Source: Desulfobacterales bacterium
GTDB lineage: Bacteria; Desulfobacterota; Desulfobacteria; Desulfobacterales; 4be13
Reading direction: 5' to 3'
Assembly (NCBI GenBank): GCA_029940115.1
Contig: JAOZRQ010000057.1
Span: 1-9,747 of the forward strand
DNA length: 9,747 nt
Below, piece after piece: positions 6,901 through 9,747 of the stretch (position 1 is its first letter; every line of letters starts with the position of its first letter). The position numbers and the translations under genes were made by a program. The notes beneath the pieces were generated by a model that was given only the letters and a program-made list of their open reading frames with translations, was not told the origin of the DNA and did not search any database.

Positions 6901-9096
6901 CAGTGGCCCGATTTCTCATTGCGACAGAAAGGGCCAAAAGAGTTTGGCGAGCATGAGGCCGTTCTTGATCTCGGACACATCTATGAGCAGAAGACCCGGC
7001 ATATCGGCCGGATCCTCTCTGTTCTCTGTCGCATTCGTCCCAAGCTTCCGGGCCAGAAAAAGCGGGCCGCCTTTTTGGAGAAGGTTCAGGAGACCGGCAT
7101 CCGCCTTGTCCGGCCCGAAGTGAGGAATGCCAAGGCGATTCTCAATTCAAATTACTACTTTGGCCGACTTTTGCGAGAGAAGGGGCTGTCACCAGCCCAG
7201 TTTGAGGCATGGGTTCAGGAATGCGAACAGAACGACATGCTGGAATTTGGGGAATTCCTCGGGCTTTCCCCGGGCGAGACAGCATCCATGTTCCAAGATA
7301 TCAGAAGCGCAGGCCGCGACCTGATGGATTTTCGTCTCATTGTCGCGCCAAGATACGGCCCGGCAACAGGAAAAGATTCCTTGGAGGCATGGAGGGCCCA
7401 TGCAGGCGCACGAACACGGGCCAACAAAAAAGCGGCCGATGAACGGAGAAAGCAGAGGGGTAGCACGGATCGGACACTGGATGACTGGTTCGGATGGCCG
7501 GAGCTGGTTCGGTCAAAAGGATGGGAAGTCCTCCCAGGGCCGGCTTTTGAAAGGGATGAGGAATTTGATGACTATCTCGAAGCGGTCATGAAACTACACG
7601 ACCAGCGGCGGCAAAACGACTGGGACGCCTATCACCGCCTTCTGACCGACTATGTCGGTGTAAACGAGAAGGGAGAGCCGGATCCGGAGGGGAGTTGCCT
7701 CCGCTCGGTCATGCTCGGGTATCTCGAAACCTATGAGGTGATCACCGGTGACAACTGCCTGAGTTGCAGCCGATGTGTGCCTGACTACCGGTTTGAGGAG
7801 GATATGGAGAGGCGGAGAAGCTTGGTGGCGTCTCTGGGCGGATTTGTCAAGGAGGCCCTCGACAACTTGAAAAACCGCTATGTGGAAGCATTGCCGCCAC
7901 CTGAGGTCGTGGCGGAATTCTGGAAGGTTGCCGAGAGAGAGCAACGCGCGGGGCGCTCCATGTTCTCCTATCTTGAAGGGTGGACGGGCCGACTATTGGC
8001 GGATATCCCGGGACACCGGGCATCGCTCTGGCTGCGGATCACCGGAATGGCCCACGGATTTATTCCGCTCCGACCATCAGAGTTTGTCAGCAACCTTCGC
8101 TGGATCATCAGGAGCGAAGATGTTTCCCAAGCCGAATTGAGACAGATATGGACGCTGCTCGAAACCGTGCATGAGCTGTTGCCGGAACATATCGAAATTC
8201 CGATCATCCAAGGATCGGTCTGCCAGCGTCTCCTTCTCCGAACAGCGGAGAAGAAGGCATGGGCACGGCTGTTCGCTCATCCCGGAGAAAGGAATGACCT
8301 GATCCGCAGAATTCATCGCGGTCTCCGGGAGGACCGGGAAATGCTGAGATATGCCACGGATGAATTCATGCGGCACCCTGATTTCAAAAGGGCGGCGCAT
8401 CAGGCATGGCTGAGTCGCTGTGCCGGATGGAAGGATGAGATCGTCCCCCATCTGAAGCGATGCTTGGCGCTGAATCCCCCGGAGATCGGTATGGCCGAGG
8501 CGTCGCTCGAACTCCTTCTCCGAGAGGAGAACGATGCCGAACTGCGCCGGCTTTCGCTGGGTGACGTTTCAGGCCATTCATCCCGCATTGATCGGGTCGT
8601 GGAACTCTCCGAGCGGCTGGATCGTCTAACCGAAGAGTCGGACATGGCTCAAGCGAGCAAATTGAAACCAGCCCACTTTTCAGCTTTGTTCAGCCGGTTT
8701 GCGCCGGAAGAGGATGTGGAACGGGCGGACATGGCTGTAGCGGTGATCGCTCATCTGAGACACCATCTGCGACCCAAGTCTTGGCACACCGCGTATCACG
8801 CCCGCGCGCTTCATCATGCCCGGCGATTCGAGGAGATGAATCAGATTCTCTCCAAACATCCTGAGCTGACCCGGGAGCAAGGGTTTCTCGCGGAGCAGTT
8901 CTCCCGTCTGCGGGAAAAGATCATGCCGGATTCGCCGGAGATGAAGCTTGCCGCTTTGTTAAAGGAGAATCCGCATCCCAAAGCCCCCAGACCAGCCCCG
9001 ATCAACGAATCCGACTATCAGCGGGTGATTCGGAACCGGATGGGCGGATGGACAGCGTGGACCCGTCGGTCGGGACACCGGTGGCAGGCGGGCTGA
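3964..9096 (+). CDS. Giant fusion: Rsm22-like methyltransferase, RecQ-type helicase, helical C-terminus
   Basis: 1710 residues without a break. Residues ~100-340 resemble Rsm22-family methyltransferases: SAM motif EDIGVGTGTT (131-140), acidic residue in GSDAS (171-175), VASNVLNEFG (242-251), IIIEPGG (272-278), and cysteines 305, 316, 319 and 337, like the iron-sulfur site of that family. Residues ~380-520 are a linker, perhaps with a small beta domain. The RecQ-type helicase follows: motif I AATGIGKS (534-541), II DEAHCISQWGHDFRP (641-655), III LTATAS (676-681), IV near IIFMPHTGG, V GFGMGIDKSD, VI QEAGRAGRDGR (885-895). The RecQ zinc module appears far downstream: C1245, then CLSCSRC (1265-1271). 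The rest is helical and unrecognised. The start is the only one in frame (ATGA overlap); AAGGAGG at 3935 is 22 bases away, so coupling is likely. The natural stop seems lost: the last ~15 residues come from arginase DNA. Activities are inferred; substrates are unknown. Confidence 0.85.
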   Translation: MKEPLKNYFTPYSPALTETLQTLIAPGRRARISPFVESAQFQMLFNRPPDPAKRYEDARKMLREHPQVVENAARAWKDFYEKGGHFRPRVYLEGFLQAYLAYYLTTNVCKLQLVLFELVRQERLAGDLILEDIGVGTGTTALAVLDFLIAWADVCDLYGAAFPITSLQLVGSDASADCLGFARKTVEAYADALAERLAYTKKGRVSGVLEKAERWARQARWDGCDLNRHPLNVSTDIPTILVASNVLNEFGPEGKENLANTIRQLPQESIAIIIEPGGKDQTFELNRWRKELICQDKDLIAAAPCGGEYDIRPLPCETCWNARRESLHRPMLYDHFCKVAFSLPNPRKFNEFENYLLSWSYICLLRSHAEEVSYPLAQKEYKNSERIRRHIGSFSHKRPGPDYLDNPEESGQWTEIVKLCPGHPDVRELLIKRKSEFQFPFLIHGERIRIENVTAQWRSRAERVGEYVQNKETRITPIRQPIRIPETFLPAYSEPVRQAVDEIAYRIFGFPAMLPFQHRVLESALCGKNILGIAATGIGKSECFILPAMVLPGITIVVSPLNSLMQDQYDQRLSRRYGLDHVSTFVNGNLSFGEKQARLRRLELGWYKLAYFTPEQLEQAHVLDSLRRANETIGIRYLTLDEAHCISQWGHDFRPSYLNLVRRFRRWGIRPTRIALTATASPEVRQDLCEELDLDASPLEQGGEVYVYASNRPELNLIVRVMADSIEKSDAILDDLRALLERNEAEGSMDGAIIFMPHTGGDPDHLHGYFPLIQTQKNALRGRVDPGVTRFASYLEQRLGKHVAIYHGRMNYDDKASDTEQSRKGEPLPLGDLRGRRRKTEQDAFIRGEREIMVATKGFGMGIDKSDIRLIIHRTSPPNLEAYVQEAGRAGRDGRMADIILYHSPDTPGKVDRPGIIPSDYTIQKRFIKNRHIRHLDGIIMRDFLRTIRGRRTVGPYLYFTNDEAMDFFNRFPEDYTSYQWPDFSLRQKGPKEFGEHEAVLDLGHIYEQKTRHIGRILSVLCRIRPKLPGQKKRAAFLEKVQETGIRLVRPEVRNAKAILNSNYYFGRLLREKGLSPAQFEAWVQECEQNDMLEFGEFLGLSPGETASMFQDIRSAGRDLMDFRLIVAPRYGPATGKDSLEAWRAHAGARTRANKKAADERRKQRGSTDRTLDDWFGWPELVRSKGWEVLPGPAFERDEEFDDYLEAVMKLHDQRRQNDWDAYHRLLTDYVGVNEKGEPDPEGSCLRSVMLGYLETYEVITGDNCLSCSRCVPDYRFEEDMERRRSLVASLGGFVKEALDNLKNRYVEALPPPEVVAEFWKVAEREQRAGRSMFSYLEGWTGRLLADIPGHRASLWLRITGMAHGFIPLRPSEFVSNLRWIIRSEDVSQAELRQIWTLLETVHELLPEHIEIPIIQGSVCQRLLLRTAEKKAWARLFAHPGERNDLIRRIHRGLREDREMLRYATDEFMRHPDFKRAAHQAWLSRCAGWKDEIVPHLKRCLALNPPEIGMAEASLELLLREENDAELRRLSLGDVSGHSSRIDRVVELSERLDRLTEESDMAQASKLKPAHFSALFSRFAPEEDVERADMAVAVIAHLRHHLRPKSWHTAYHARALHHARRFEEMNQILSKHPELTREQGFLAEQFSRLREKIMPDSPEMKLAALLKENPHPKAPRPAPINESDYQRVIRNRMGGWTAWTRRSGHRWQAG

Positions 9097-9210
9097 CCTA
9101 TCGGGAGACCCATCTGATCATGGAGATGATCGCAGAGCGGGAACATGGGCACCCTCGACATCGCGGAGGTGAACCCCGTCAGATATCGGATTTGTTCACC
9201 CGAACCGGGG
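9048..9210 (+). pseudogene. Arginase C-terminal remnant, frameshifted
   Basis: In the frame of base 9048 the DNA reads MDSVDPSVGTPVAGG and then LTYRETHLIMEMIAE, which I recognise as the C-terminal metal-binding part of arginases (family pattern DxDxxDPxxxPGTGTPxxGGLTYRE). After base 9135 the match moves to the other frame: SGNMGTLDIAEVNPV, the family's LDxxEVNP motif that supplies a metal-binding acid. A two-base deletion near 9133-9138 explains the shift. The N-terminal ~230 codons are absent, the first Asp of DxDxxDP is Arg here, three residues are missing after DPSV, and the frame stops at 9211-9213 before the usual tail. It overlaps the 3' end of the giant gene in another frame, so it marks a deletion or insertion junction. 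It is not functional. Confidence 0.75.
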
Positions 9211-9585
9211 TGAAGGGAGATGATATGTGGCGCACGCGTCCTCTGATTCCCAAGCGGTTACGCGGGAGATTCTGACGCAAGGGTCGCTGACCTTTTGCTG
9301 AAGGGCGTTGCCAATGTATTGGGCGATATTTTCCGAAGACGGGGAAATCGGGTCATGGAACGCATCCAGCTCGTTCAGGAATTTGTGATCCAGCTCAGAC
9401 ATGATCTCTCGGACATGGCCTTTGATCTCCCCGAAATCCATCAGCACACCGGCCTCATTCAACGCCTCTCCGGCCACGCAGACCTCGATCTTCCAGTTGT
9501 GCCCATGCAGATTTTCACATTTTTCCCCGACCATCTTCAATTGATGAGCCGCTGCAAAACGGGTGATGACTTTTAATTCAAACAT
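9196..9585 (-). CDS. queD: 6-carboxy-5,6,7,8-tetrahydropterin synthase (QueD)
   Basis: A complete 129-residue member of the 6-pyruvoyl-tetrahydropterin synthase fold, converting dihydroneopterin triphosphate to 6-carboxytetrahydropterin, the second step towards preQ0 and queuosine. Zinc ligands are H14 (FAAAHQL), H27 and H29 (CENLHGHNW). The catalytic residues expected of QueD are present: C23 in the CxxxHGH motif, D66-H67 in ELDHKFLN, and E113 in VTAWESEDACATYH. VLMDFGEIK and PSSENIAQYI are further family signatures. The ATG at 9585 begins a natural MFELKVITRF start, although no Shine-Dalgarno is visible. The gene converges on the giant helicase gene with about 100 bases between stops, and its last codons overlap decayed arginase DNA. 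No other queuosine genes are in view. Confidence 0.96.
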   Translation of the reverse strand: MFELKVITRFAAAHQLKMVGEKCENLHGHNWKIEVCVAGEALNEAGVLMDFGEIKGHVREIMSELDHKFLNELDAFHDPISPSSENIAQYIGNALQQKVSDPCVRISRVTAWESEDACATYHLPSPRFG

Positions 9586-9661
9586 AATTTGGTGTTGGTT
9601 GTTGTCTGTTGTTGTGATGATGAGGGAATTTCATCTCTCTGACCAAAGGCTGAATCCCCTG
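9586..9661 (-). promoter_or_regulatory. CAA-rich 5' leader of queD
   Basis: Read on the - strand, the bases just before the queD ATG are ACAACAACAGACAACAACC and then AACACCAAATT. They lack G and any Shine-Dalgarno, so the mRNA should be unstructured there. I see no clear -35/-10 pair. Initiation on an open, A- and C-rich leader is a plausible inference. Confidence 0.4.
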
Positions 9662-9747
9662 ATCACACAGGTTGAAGAAACAGAAGAAACCACTGACCAC
9701 ATGCCATAAATCACACAAGTTGAAGAAACAGAAGAAACCACTGACCA
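9662..9747. repeat. Tandem repeat, 48-bp period, running off the window
   Basis: Two 38-base copies, 9662-9699 and 9710-9747, begin ATCACACA(G/A)GTTGAAG and end CCACTGACCA. They differ only at G9670/A9718 and are separated by the 10 bases CATGCCATAA. The second copy ends at the window edge, so the array may continue. Each unit also has an internal near-repeat of GAAGAAAC. The 10-base spacing excludes CRISPR; a minisatellite upstream of queD is the best reading. Confidence 0.8.

Noticed and set aside
9048..9275. A separate 75-codon gene after the helicase
   Set aside because: Its first part is the arginase remnant and the rest is out-of-frame decay overlapping the end of queD.
9662..9747. CRISPR array
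   Set aside because: The spacing between the 38-base copies is only 10 bases, only two copies are visible and there are no cas genes.

Overview
The window is a bacterial chromosome segment with compact genes, Shine-Dalgarno starts and many small palindromic repeats. The mix of a DUF1538/P-II/CBS cluster, an AgcS symporter, dispersed GAAACCCGG-type palindromes and a large AAA/helicase locus suggests a Desulfobacterota (Desulfobacterales-like) genome. That placement is an inference from gene content and recalled repeat style, not from a marker gene.

Left part (1-1405), + strand: the 3' end of a DUF1538 membrane protein, then a P-II-like protein overlapping it by one base, then a two-CBS-domain protein. 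Together they look like a cation transporter with two nucleotide-sensing regulators. A 108-bp inverted-repeat element with perfect 8-bp flanking duplications sits between the P-II and CBS genes; without it the gap would be only 34 bp.

Middle (1406-3496): a T-tailed stem marks the end of the CBS transcript. A short palindrome and a 72-bp palindromic element then precede the strong Shine-Dalgarno of a complete sodium:alanine symporter gene. After the symporter come a 125-bp inverted-repeat element with 9-bp flanking duplications, a further hairpin, and about 200 bp in which I recognise nothing.

Right part (3497-9096), + strand: a two-gene unit joined by an ATGA overlap. The first gene encodes only the N-terminal half of an AAA-type ATPase (Walker A present, no Walker B). 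The second encodes a 1710-residue protein joining an Rsm22-like methyltransferase domain with a four-cysteine cluster, a RecQ-type helicase with an unusually distant RecQ zinc module, and a long helical C-terminal region. I know no described system with this arrangement, so this is the best candidate for something new. Its 3' end runs directly into a frameshifted remnant of an arginase gene, which supplies its last ~15 codons in another frame and marks a recombination boundary.

Right edge: queD (6-carboxytetrahydropterin synthase, queuosine pathway) on the - strand, convergent with the giant gene and ending inside the decayed arginase region. It has a CAA-rich leader without a visible Shine-Dalgarno and lies next to a 48-bp-period tandem repeat that reaches the window end.
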